64,000 nucleotides of DNA from Adhaeribacter rhizoryzae (GTDB lineage: Bacteria; Bacteroidota; Bacteroidia; Cytophagales; Hymenobacteraceae): assembly GCF_008629685.1 (NCBI RefSeq), contig NZ_VWSF01000012.1:1-64000 (forward strand). The letters are read 5' to 3'. Under the pieces are notes generated by a model. The model did not search any database. It had not been told where the DNA came from and saw nothing but the letters and a program-made list of their open reading frames with translations. The position numbers and the translations under genes were made by a program. This document shows, in pieces, positions 42,143-49,921 of the stretch (the first letter of the stretch is position 1; each line of letters opens with the position of its first letter).

Positions 42143-42240
42143 TTAATATTTTCTGCAAACAAAAAAGGTAAATATTACTTAACCCAACTTTTTTTACCTA
42201 ACGCCCGTTATATGATTTTTGCCACAGTCGAAACAAAACT

Positions 42241-42501
42241 ATGAAAAGAATATTGCATATAAACCTGATGCTGGCTTTGGTGGGCACGTTAGCTTTTAGC
42301 TGCGGCACCAAGCAGAATCCGCGCGAAGATTATCCGGAAGGAGAAAAAGGTACTTCAGAAGCTATTGTGGGCGAAGACCCTAACTTAGCCCAGCCCCGGC
42401 CGGCGCCTATTGGCGATACGGCCGAAACAAAAGAACAAGCCGACCAGTTCGGTGAGCACAACGTCCAGAACGTTGATTCCGCAGCAAGAGGCCTGAAGTA
42501 A
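42241..42501 (+). CDS. Small lipoprotein, function unknown
   Basis: Eighty-six residues. A signal peptide with lipobox LAFSC puts the acylated Cys at residue 21; the mature part is Pro/Gly/acidic-rich, intrinsically disordered in appearance (EDYPEGEKGTSEAIVGEDP), and ends in a short NVQNVDSAARGLK helix. No family recognised. The stop codon lies inside the stem of a strong terminator. It lies 98 bases downstream of the attC-like R' core of cassette E. Confidence 0.8.
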   Translation: MKRILHINLMLALVGTLAFSCGTKQNPREDYPEGEKGTSEAIVGEDPNLAQPRPAPIGDTAETKEQADQFGEHNVQNVDSAARGLK

Positions 42502-42515
42502 TTCAGGCTTTTTTT
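42491..42515 (+). terminator. Terminator overlapping a stop codon
   Basis: GCCTGAA (42491-42497) and TTCAGGC (42502-42508) form a perfect stem with a 4-base loop, followed by seven T. The TAA of the small lipoprotein gene is in the loop and the start of the right arm. Confidence 0.85.
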
Positions 42516-42990
42516 ATGATTTATTTATTTGAATAGTGGCTTGCGGGGTTCCGTTAGAAGTGCCCGGATAAGGCATAACCGCCTTAAGAATTAATTCATA
42601 GGAACCATTATTCTCTAACTGCAGCATTACCGTATCGGCGGTTTGGTTTCTTTTGTTCCGCGAATCGTTGGCCATAAAATCGCCAATAAATAAACGTAAG
42701 TTTTGCTTTTCGGCACCTTTGGCTTGAATGGTAAATGAAGCAACAGCGGCTCCCTGCCGCACGCACATCGCATTGGCCGGACACCGGCTGTCGTCGAGTT
42801 GCGTAAAAATAATTTCGCCCAAAACTTTTTGGTTTTCACCGGTTAAGGCGAGCTTCTGGTTTAAGCTTATCTCAAATGCGGTATTTAAGTTAGTAGCCGC
42901 AGCCGGTATTTTCTGTGATTGACATTGCCCCAATAATAGCCCGGCACCGGCGAGCAACCCAATAATATTCCGGCGAAAGTGAGGCATCAT
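42514..42990 (-). CDS. Lipoprotein with a DSRCP...C domain
   Basis: About 158 residues from ATG 42990 or 42987 (MMPHFRRNIIG); the frame extends to a TTG at 43017, which would put nine extra residues before the signal peptide and is unlikely. Lipobox LLGQC, acylated Cys22 counted from the second Met. The mature domain has GEIIFTQLDDSRCPANAMCV and RQGAAVASFTI, a Cys-pair motif seen in many uncharacterised secreted bacterial proteins (the usual form is DSRCP-x4-C-x-x-A/Q-G). Function unknown. Convergent with the small lipoprotein gene; the terminator between them may serve both. Confidence 0.85.
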   Translation of the reverse strand: MMPHFRRNIIGLLAGAGLLLGQCQSQKIPAAATNLNTAFEISLNQKLALTGENQKVLGEIIFTQLDDSRCPANAMCVRQGAAVASFTIQAKGAEKQNLRLFIGDFMANDSRNKRNQTADTVMLQLENNGSYELILKAVMPYPGTSNGTPQATIQINKS

Positions 42991-43113
42991 AGCAGTAGAA
43001 CTAAAAAGTATAAACAAGATATTTTTTTATATGGCCGCAGCAAATTTAGCAAACAGGCCGCGCTGCAACCGCAGAAAAGTTTGTTGGTTAATTTATGCAA
43101 CGTAAATAATCCC

Positions 43114-43275
43114 CTATCAATTTGAAATTGCGTATTAACTTCTTTATTAATATTTTCTCAGGAATCTGCACGCAACCCTGTCATCCCACCCAATGCTGTC
43201 ATTCTGCAGAATGACAGCGTAGGTAGGTACGGCCTTTGCTTTATTTTAAATCATATCAATCATTTGATTTTGGTA
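43114..43275. repeat. MITE-like palindromic repeat, copy 2 (3' side of rarD)
   Basis: Starts CTATCAATTTG like copy 1. The centre is a perfect 24-base palindrome at 43195-43218 (GCTGTCATTCTG and its reverse complement). The sequence on both sides (CTTTATTAATATTTTCTCAGG and GGTACGGCCTTTGCTTT) recurs in the same orientation at 44241-44360. Confidence 0.65.
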
Positions 43276-43300
43276 TTGTATATCTTCGGATGCCAGCCGG

Positions 43301-44203
43301 CTAAGCTGATCGTAGTTTCTTTTTATTTTTAAACTTCAGGTTATACAGAATAACCGATAAAAATATTAAAGCATAGGCCAATCCTTTGTGCAGGGTAGAT
43401 TCCTCCCGGAAATACAGAAAAGCCATTATAAAATTAATAATCGGGTTTATGTACATGAGAATGCCAATGGTGCCGGATTTTAGTTCGGTGAGGGCATACA
43501 AGTTCAAAAACAGCGGAATAATGGTAAAGCCTACGCTGAGAATGGCTATTACCCCAAAAAAGTAGTAATCGGCGCCCAACGTGTGGCCGGCGTTAAAATA
43601 ACTATAAAAGGGCCCCATCAGGGAAAACGAAACCAATAACTGCAAAGTAAGCAGCACCATTTTATCGTAATCTTTCAGGATGCGCTGGGTAATCAGGTAA
43701 AAAGCATAACTGGCCGCTATTAATAAACTGTACAACAGGTTTAGCACCGCGCCCGTGCCCAGCATAAAGCAACTAAGTAAGCTAATAAATATAGCCACCC
43801 ACTGGTTCTTTTTCAGTTTTTCGTTGAGTAGCAAATAACCCAGCAAGGCCGTTAAAATAGGGCAGAGCAAATACGAGAAAGAACCCGTCTGAATATCGAT
43901 GTGGTTGATAACGTAAATAAATACAAACCAATTAACCGTGAGCAAAGCGCCGCCTAAAACGGTAAAGGTTAAAAATTTGGTTTTTTCGGCGGAGGTAGCC
44001 AGTTTTAACGCGGCAAAGGTTTGGGCTATGCTTTTCCGCCGGAACAAAGGCATAATGCCCAGCAGTATCAGCACCGAGCATAAAACCCGGAAGTATAAAA
44101 TCTGTCCGCTTGGGTAGGCTGCCAAGGCTTTTAAAGGGAACGGAATAAATCCCCAGATTACAAAAGCAACAATACCGGCCCCGTAATATTTATTTAGTTT
44201 CAA
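43301..44203 (-). CDS. rarD: RarD family EamA transporter
   Basis: Three hundred residues and ten predicted membrane spans, formed by two EamA repeats. The start MKLNKYYGAGIVAFVIWGFIPFPLKAL is the classic RarD N-terminus (Tyr-x-GxxA-x-x-x-WG-x-x-P), and YILNHxDIQTGSFSYLLCPILTALLGYL in the second part is equally typical. RarD proteins belong to the drug/metabolite transporter superfamily and were named for chloramphenicol sensitivity; the true substrate is not settled. Two copies of a palindromic repeat lie directly downstream and 11 bases upstream of the gene, in the same orientation. Confidence 0.93.
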   Translation of the reverse strand: MKLNKYYGAGIVAFVIWGFIPFPLKALAAYPSGQILYFRVLCSVLILLGIMPLFRRKSIAQTFAALKLATSAEKTKFLTFTVLGGALLTVNWFVFIYVINHIDIQTGSFSYLLCPILTALLGYLLLNEKLKKNQWVAIFISLLSCFMLGTGAVLNLLYSLLIAASYAFYLITQRILKDYDKMVLLTLQLLVSFSLMGPFYSYFNAGHTLGADYYFFGVIAILSVGFTIIPLFLNLYALTELKSGTIGILMYINPIINFIMAFLYFREESTLHKGLAYALIFLSVILYNLKFKNKKKLRSA

Positions 44204-44213
44204 AATAATACTA

Positions 44214-44393
44214 TTATCAAATTAAAAATGCGCCTAAGTTACTTTATTAATATCTTCTCAGGAATACCCCCTCACTCCCGTCATTCTGGAAGAATCTTAT
44301 TCGCAGGTAACCGATAAGATTCTTCCAGAATGACGGCGTTGGGAGGCACGGCCTTTGCTTTGTTTTTAAGCGCAGCAATCATTACAGTTTGAA
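44214..44393. repeat. MITE-like palindromic repeat, copy 3 (5' side of rarD)
   Basis: Starts TTATCAAATTAAAAATGCGCC; the centre is a perfect 22 bp inverted repeat, 44279-44300 with 44314-44335 (CGTCATTCTGGAAGAATC...). The right end reads, inverted, TGCGCTTAAAAAC, identical to the inner end of copy 1's left arm. Confidence 0.7.
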
Positions 44394-44473
44394 GACTGTA
44401 AAATTAGCAGTTTAGGCGCTAATTATTAGTTAAAGAAAAAACTTGCCGTAATAATTCCTTTGTTAAAAGCCGT

Positions 44474-45307
44474 TTATAGGGGCGAGCCGCAGTTGTTACA
44501 GAATTTAGCGCCGGCTTCGTGGTTTTGTTTTAAACAGTTGCTGCAAAACAAGGCCGTGCTGCTGAGGCCAGGATTATCTGGTTGCCGGTTTACGTTGGCA
44601 ATTTCTACCGTAACAATACCCGTGGGTATAGCAATAATGCCGTAGCCCAGCAGCATTACCAGGCCGGCTAAAAATTGGCCCAGCGGGGTTTGCGGGGCAA
44701 TATCGCCGTAACCCACAGTAGTAAGTGTAACAATGGCCCAGTAAATACTTTTGGGAATGCTGGTAAAACCGTTTTCGGCACCTTCTACCACGTACATCAC
44801 CGACCCGATAATAATTACGAGCGTCATTACAGTGCCAATAAAAACTAATATTTTGGGTAAACTGGCCCGCAAGGCGGTTGTAAGTACCCGGCCTTCTTTT
44901 AAAAAATGCGTTAGCTTAAAAATACGGGCAATCCGGAGCAGGCGCAGCACCCGCACTACCAGAAAATATTGGGTACCCAAAATAAATAAACTGAGGTAAG
45001 TAGGCAGCACCGATATTAAATCTACCAGCCCAAAAAAAGAAAAAATATACCGTTTGGGTTTTGGGTAAACCCAAACGCGCAGCAGGTATTCCAGGGTAAA
45101 TAAAATGGTATAAACCCACTCCATGTTCCGGAACTGAGTAAAATATCGCTGGTTCAGGTAAGAAACACTTTCCAGAATTACGGTTATTACGCTTAGTAAT
45201 ATTACCACCAGCAGGGCCACATCAAACAGCTTGCCGGCAAAGGTATCGTTCTGAAAAACAACGGGGTAAAGCCTGGTTCTTAACCTGGCTAAATAATTGG
45301 AACGCAT
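44474..45307 (-). CDS. Voltage-gated potassium channel-like protein with C-terminal zinc ribbon
   Basis: The product has 277 residues: six-span channel architecture with an S4-like Arg-rich helix (LVVRVLRLLRIARIFKLTHFL) and the K+ selectivity filter in AIVTLTTVGYGDIAPQTPLG. After the last span, the tail ends in a four-Cys zinc ribbon, CSNCLKQNHEAGAKFCNNCG, in place of the usual long cytoplasmic domain. It probably passes K+ across the inner membrane; the ribbon may be a redox or metal-responsive gate or an assembly module, which is inference. Divergent from murF-alr, sharing a ~100 bp promoter region. Confidence 0.92.
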   Translation of the reverse strand: MRSNYLARLRTRLYPVVFQNDTFAGKLFDVALLVVILLSVITVILESVSYLNQRYFTQFRNMEWVYTILFTLEYLLRVWVYPKPKRYIFSFFGLVDLISVLPTYLSLFILGTQYFLVVRVLRLLRIARIFKLTHFLKEGRVLTTALRASLPKILVFIGTVMTLVIIIGSVMYVVEGAENGFTSIPKSIYWAIVTLTTVGYGDIAPQTPLGQFLAGLVMLLGYGIIAIPTGIVTVEIANVNRQPDNPGLSSTALFCSNCLKQNHEAGAKFCNNCGSPL

Positions 45308-45404
45308 GGGGTTTTCGTAAACTTTACCGGTAGGTAAACTAGGTAAATATAACCAATAACAAGAGTAATTTTTAACGGGTTTAAACCTTTCCTGAACTGT
45401 TTAG

Positions 45405-45412
45405 TACCTTTG
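45405..45412 (+). promoter_or_regulatory. Bacteroidota -7 box upstream of murF-alr
   Basis: TACCTTTG, exact TAnnTTTG, 24 bases before ATG 45437, the same distance as in front of carB. It contains the only alternative upstream start codon (TTG 45410), so the ATG is the start. Confidence 0.55.
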
Positions 45413-45436
45413 TTCCGGAACCGACACACTGCTTAC

Positions 45437-47917
45437 ATGCTTACTTCCAGAATTGTTGCTGGTATTATTCCGGCCCAGGTACTGCAATATACGCAAGATT
45501 ACACGGCACAGCACTTACTCACCGATAGCCGGAAAATGTTGCACCCGGCCAGTTCGGTATTTTTTGCCATTAAAGGCGCCTTCCATAATGGGCATACATA
45601 CGTGCCGGTTTTGTACGCCAAAGGCGTCCGGCAGTTTATCTTGGAAGATGTCTTGTATATTCCGGAAGTAAAATCGGTAGCAGATTTAAATATTCTGTTT
45701 CCGGAGGCTAATTTCTGGCAGGTAGAAAGCAGTTTGCGGGCGTTGCAGCAACTAGCGGCTTACCACCGCAGCCGGTTTAGTTTGCCGGTTTTTGCTATAA
45801 CGGGCAGCAACGGCAAAACCATTGTAAAAGAATGGCTGGCCCAGTTGTTAAGCCCCGATGAACTGGTTTGTAAAAGCCCGCGCAGTTATAATTCCCAAAT
45901 AGGCGTACCCTTATCGGTGTGGCAACTAAACGAGCATCATACCCTGGGCATATTTGAAGCCGGCATATCCAAACCCGCCGAGATGGAATATTTGCGCCCC
46001 ATTATTAAACCAACCTATGGCATTTTTACGAATATTGGTTCGGCCCACAACCAAGGTTTTGCCTCGCGCCAGCAGAAAATAGCCGAAAAGCTAAAACTGT
46101 TTACAGAAGTTGAATTATTGTTTTATTGCCAGGACCACACCAGTATTCACGAAGCGGTGCAGGCACAAGGCTTACCGGCTTTTACCTGGTCGAGGAGCCA
46201 ACCTGCTAATCTGCAAATTATTAGCTGCCGCGTGGCGGGCGGACAAGCCAATATTACTTTCCGGTTTGCCGGCGAAGAGCAAGGTTTGTTATTACCGTAT
46301 GCCGATGAAGCTTCTATAGAAAATATGATGCATTGTCTGGCGGTTTTGCTGTGGCGCGGCCTGCCAATTGACGAAATTCAACACCGTTTAAATAAATTAT
46401 TACCGGTAGCCATGCGCCTCGAAATGAAAGAAGCCATTAACAATTGCTACCTCATAGACGATACCTACAACAATGATTTAGCCGGTTTGGGAATAGCCCT
46501 GGATTTATTGTTGCACCAGCCCCGCCAAGGTAAAAAGACCTTAATTCTCTCGGATGTGCTGCAATCGGGCTTAAGCGACGAAATATTATACCGCCAGGTA
46601 GCCGACGTGGTTAAATCTAAAAAAATAGACCGGTTAATTGGGATTGGTGCCACCATAAGCCGGCACCAGGATAAATTTGAACAGGAAAGCCAATTTTATA
46701 CCGACACTGACGAGTTTTTAAATGATTTTAAACCCGATAATTTCCGGAACGAAACCATTCTGGTAAAAGGCGCGCGAATATTTCAGTTTGAGCAAATTGT
46801 GGCGGTTTTTCAGCGTAAAGTACACGGTACGGTGCTGGAAGTAAACCTGGATGCGCTGGTACATAACTTAAATTATTACCGCGCCAAACTGCAGCCCGCC
46901 ACCAAAATAATGGTAATGGTAAAAGCTTTTGCGTACGGCAGCGGCTCTTACGAAATTGCCAATATACTCCAGTTCCACCGCGTAGATTATTTAGCCGTAG
47001 CCTACACCGATGAAGGCGTACACCTGCGGGAAAACGGCATTAGCCTGCCCATTATGGTCATGAACCCATCACCGGATAGTTTTGCCAAAATTCAGCAGTA
47101 TCACCTCGAACCCGAAATATATTCGCTGGAAATATTGCAGGCCTGCCTCGCAGCCACGCAAAATAAATCGCAGCCGCTAAATATTCATATAAAACTTGAT
47201 ACCGGTATGCACCGGCTTGGTTTTACACCCGAAGATTTAGCAACCGTAGCGCAAATATTAAAAGCTGCCCCACAACTTCGGGTAGTTAGTACTTTTAGCC
47301 ATTTGGCCGGTGCCGACGAAGCCCTGCACAACAGTTTTTCGCAAGAGCAGGTTAAGCAATTCCGGGAAATGGCCGCCCAACTGGAAGCCGGTTTGGGTTA
47401 TCCGGTGCTGAAGCATATTTTAAACTCGGCGGGTATTGTGCGTTTCCCGGAACACCAGTTAAATATGGTGCGGCTGGGTATTGGCTTGTACGGCGTAGAG
47501 GCCACCGGGCAGGAACAAGAAGGCTTGCGCACGGTGGGTACCCTTAAAACCACTGTATCGCAGGTAAAAGAAGTGCCGGCCGGCGAAACCGTAGGCTACA
47601 GCCGGCGGGGCGTTGCCGCTACTCCCAAAAAAATAGCCACTATTGCCATTGGCTACGCCGACGGCTATGATCGCCGGTTTGGCAACGGGGTAGGGCAGGT
47701 TTGGGTAAACGGCCAGCTAGCGCCCATTATTGGTAATATTTGCATGGATATGTGTATGGTAGATGTTACCGGCTTAAGCGTACACGTCGGCGACGCTGTT
47801 GAAATTTTTGGCGAACACCGGAATATTACCCAACTGGCGCAAACGATTGGTACCATTCCGTACGAGTTGCTCACCAATGTAAGTGCCCGCGTAAAACGAA
47901 TATTCTTTGCCGCGTAA
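45437..47917 (+). CDS. murF: Fused MurF (UDP-MurNAc-tripeptide--D-Ala-D-Ala ligase) and alanine racemase
   Basis: The protein has 826 residues. Residues ~1-445 are MurF: an N-terminal uridine-binding domain, the Walker A loop AITGSNGKTIVKEWL and the ILSDVLQSG segment of the C-terminal domain. Residues ~455-826 are alanine racemase: the PLP lysine in MVMVKAFAYGSGSYE, the barrel segments IKLDTGMHRLGF and IGYADGYDRRFGNG, and GNICMDMCMVDVT. The fusion couples D-Ala production to D-Ala-D-Ala addition in peptidoglycan precursor synthesis and is the rule in Bacteroidota. In the MurF Walker loop the canonical Lys-Thr is kept (GKT). The frame extends upstream to a TTG, rejected because a -7 box covers it. 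Confidence 0.96.
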   Translation: MLTSRIVAGIIPAQVLQYTQDYTAQHLLTDSRKMLHPASSVFFAIKGAFHNGHTYVPVLYAKGVRQFILEDVLYIPEVKSVADLNILFPEANFWQVESSLRALQQLAAYHRSRFSLPVFAITGSNGKTIVKEWLAQLLSPDELVCKSPRSYNSQIGVPLSVWQLNEHHTLGIFEAGISKPAEMEYLRPIIKPTYGIFTNIGSAHNQGFASRQQKIAEKLKLFTEVELLFYCQDHTSIHEAVQAQGLPAFTWSRSQPANLQIISCRVAGGQANITFRFAGEEQGLLLPYADEASIENMMHCLAVLLWRGLPIDEIQHRLNKLLPVAMRLEMKEAINNCYLIDDTYNNDLAGLGIALDLLLHQPRQGKKTLILSDVLQSGLSDEILYRQVADVVKSKKIDRLIGIGATISRHQDKFEQESQFYTDTDEFLNDFKPDNFRNETILVKGARIFQFEQIVAVFQRKVHGTVLEVNLDALVHNLNYYRAKLQPATKIMVMVKAFAYGSGSYEIANILQFHRVDYLAVAYTDEGVHLRENGISLPIMVMNPSPDSFAKIQQYHLEPEIYSLEILQACLAATQNKSQPLNIHIKLDTGMHRLGFTPEDLATVAQILKAAPQLRVVSTFSHLAGADEALHNSFSQEQVKQFREMAAQLEAGLGYPVLKHILNSAGIVRFPEHQLNMVRLGIGLYGVEATGQEQEGLRTVGTLKTTVSQVKEVPAGETVGYSRRGVAATPKKIATIAIGYADGYDRRFGNGVGQVWVNGQLAPIIGNICMDMCMVDVTGLSVHVGDAVEIFGEHRNITQLAQTIGTIPYELLTNVSARVKRIFFAA

Positions 47918-47961
47918 ATAATTGTAATTAAAGCCTGCCTGAAATTTTCTATAGCTAGCCG

Positions 47962-48510
47962 CTAATCGCAGCTTTGGTCGGTTTTACGCAAACGACTTAC
48001 ATTAAACCCTTTTTCGGCGGTTTCCTGCACTAACTTGGCGTACAAAGTAGGCGCTATTACAGGCGTGCGCGATAAAATCCATAAACTTTCCCGGTCGGGG
48101 GTGCCTACTACCACGTAAGAATAATCGTCGGCCAAATCCAGAATCCAGTAATCGCCGTTGAAAGGCCAGAAAAATTGTACTTGCAGTTTGCTGTTGTTAC
48201 TGCCCGGCACAGGAAACGCTTTGCCGTTAATGCTGGATAATTTTCCGGTGGGTTTGTTTTTCCGGCAGGCGTTAAACACCTCTACGTAACCGGCGGGGTT
48301 AACTTTGTATTCGGCGGTAGTGCAATGGCAGCCTTTCTGAAAACGCTGCGGGAAAGCGGCTATTTCGTACCATTTACCAGCGTAGCGGTCTAAATCAACG
48401 GACGGAACGGTGGCCAAGGGTGGGTAGGTTTTGGTTTGGGTAAGCAGCAGGTAAGTGGCACCCAGGGCTACTAAACCGGCCCCTATTATATATTTATTTC
48501 TAGTAATCAT
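47962..48510 (-). CDS. Lipocalin family protein (Blc-like)
   Basis: The product has 182 residues with an N-terminal hydrophobic anchor (about 7-25). The lipocalin signature DLDRYAGKWYEIAAFPQRF starts the barrel, followed by GCHCTTAEYKVNPAGYVEVFN and the conserved LDLADDYSYVVVGTPDRESLWIL, the second and third lipocalin conserved regions. It resembles bacterial lipocalin Blc, which binds lysophospholipids; there is no lipobox Cys at the usual position, so it would be held by an uncleaved span or released. Single gene, convergent with murF-alr. Confidence 0.93.
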   Translation of the reverse strand: MITRNKYIIGAGLVALGATYLLLTQTKTYPPLATVPSVDLDRYAGKWYEIAAFPQRFQKGCHCTTAEYKVNPAGYVEVFNACRKNKPTGKLSSINGKAFPVPGSNNSKLQVQFFWPFNGDYWILDLADDYSYVVVGTPDRESLWILSRTPVIAPTLYAKLVQETAEKGFNVSRLRKTDQSCD

Positions 48511-48785
48511 AACGTATGTTTATTCCGGGTTAATTAAAAATTAAGTAGCCAGAAAATTTAAAGTATATATAAATAAAAGTGCTGGAAGCTTCCTTCCTGT
48601 TTAGGAGGCGCAGTAAATATTTACCTGTTATTTTTTGCCTACTTAGTTTGTACTTGTACTTACCTAAAACAGATTCGGGTGAACAAAAGCCAGAACGGCC
48701 GTTTACTATTTATAAACGCGGCCTGAAAATGAACAAACCTGATAGCGCGTAAAAGGTTTGCTCATTTATAAAAACAGGCCTTGGT

Positions 48786-48902
48786 TTACTTATCCTTTTT
48801 TACACAATTAGGTACTTTTTTACCGTCTTTGGTTTTCATACCATCTTTTTGGTAACCATCCCAGCAAGGGTCTTTTTTAGAACTATCTTTCTTATTTGCC
48901 AT
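48786..48902 (-). CDS. 38-residue conserved peptide with a DPCWxGY...GMKxKxGKxVPNCV motif
   Basis: The ATG at 48900-48902 gives a product starting MANKKDSSKKDPCWDGYQKD and ending in GMKTKDGKKVPNCVKKDK, with stop at 48786. The spacing Cys-Trp-x-Gly-Tyr-x..Gly-Met-Lys-x-x-x-Gly-Lys-x-Val-Pro-Asn-Cys is one I know from very short hypothetical proteins of marine phages and bacteria, where it also occurs at the ends of structural proteins. The two cysteines could bind metal or form a disulfide. Highly Lys-rich. The family has no function known to me. The alternate larger frame on the same strand (48836-49039) is not supported. Confidence 0.7.
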   Translation of the reverse strand: MANKKDSSKKDPCWDGYQKDGMKTKDGKKVPNCVKKDK

Positions 48903-49297
48903 AATCCAAATATTATTAGTTTCTCAAGCATACGTTTAGAAAAGGTAAATCGGTTTATTTTAGAATAAGGCGGGGCTGTTAATAAAATACAGATAAGGGG
49001 TGAACTAGCCGTAATAATTTCGGTACTTGCGGGCAGCATATTTAGAAATATTGCTGCAACGGGCGTTTCTTCAGAAGCGCTGGGCAGGGTAGCCGCCCAG
49101 GCCGGTTTGTAACCGTTGCGCCAGAAAATAGGTACTTATACTTAGTAAGGGTTTGGCGACTATGCATCCTGCGCCTTATTTTTGCCTGTGATGCAAAGAG
49201 AAACCACCCTATTGGGTACCTGATTATTAACCTTATTATTAGAAACGCGCTGTTCTTTTTCTATTTTATTTAAATTACCTAAAACCAATTCTCGCTC
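48903..49297. other. Intergenic region with promoter for the lipoprotein gene
   Basis: No gene is visible in 395 bases. It contains the promoter at 49152-49184 (listed separately), giving a leader of about 105 bases to the gene at 49298. No riboswitch-like fold was recognised in that leader. Confidence 0.5.
49152..49184 (+). promoter_or_regulatory. Promoter of the coiled-coil lipoprotein gene
   Basis: TTTG at 49152-49155, 21-base spacer, TATTTTTG at 49177-49184: an exact match to TTTG-N17..23-TAnnTTTG. Confidence 0.65.
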
Positions 49298-49885
49298 ATG
49301 AAATGGCCCCATTATTTACCGCTACTGTTTATTTTAATGTTGTTTGGCTGCGGCATCCGCGAACGGGAAGAATTGGTGCAAAAACGGGAAGCGGCGCTGG
49401 CCCGGAAAGAGCAGGAATTATTGGTAATGGAAAATAACCTGCAACTAAAAGAAGCAGAACTGATGAAGCGGGAACAGCAACTTAAAACCGCCCAAAAGCC
49501 GGATACCTTAGCACAACCAATAGCCGGAGATATTAATTTGGCGCTGGTTGGTGCCTGGAGTGCCCGCATGGTTTGTACCGAAACCACTTGCTCGGGGTCG
49601 GCGGTAGGAGATACCAAAACCGAAACCTGGGAGCTGTCTTACCAAAATAACCTGGTAATTGCCAAAGCCATGACCGGTGAAAACCTGGCCCGGATTTATA
49701 CGGGTACTTACCATAATAATTTGCTGGAATTAACTGAAAACGTAGAACTTACTGCCGCCAGCCCGGCCACTAAAATGGTGGTTAGGCTTACCTTGTTAAA
49801 CCCAACCACCCTGGTAGGGCAAAGAGAAATTATTCGCGCCGGCGACTGTAGAATTGTGTACGATTTGCAGTTGAATAAACAGTAA
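49298..49885 (+). CDS. Coiled-coil lipoprotein, function unknown
   Basis: The product has 195 residues with a lipoprotein signal (lipobox LFGC, Cys18). A short coiled coil follows (about 22-66, IREREELVQKREAALARKEQ and on), made of repeated KREQQL-type heptads; then a Pro/Ala linker and a beta-rich C-terminal domain (about 80-195) beginning LVGAWSARMVCTETTC with a Cys pair and ending CRIVYDLQLNK. The domain resembles uncharacterised lipocalin-like/DUF-type beta proteins. It precedes the antiporter gene by 36 bases and has its own promoter, so the two may form an operon. Confidence 0.85.
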   Translation: MKWPHYLPLLFILMLFGCGIREREELVQKREAALARKEQELLVMENNLQLKEAELMKREQQLKTAQKPDTLAQPIAGDINLALVGAWSARMVCTETTCSGSAVGDTKTETWELSYQNNLVIAKAMTGENLARIYTGTYHNNLLELTENVELTAASPATKMVVRLTLLNPTTLVGQREIIRAGDCRIVYDLQLNKQ

Positions 49886-49921
49886 TTAAGACTACCTAAT
49901 ACCACCTCTTAAGATAAAAGA

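Noticed and set aside
48836-49039. 67-codon minus-strand frame overlapping the 38-residue gene
   Set aside because: The overlapping frame has the conserved CW...NC motif; this one has none.
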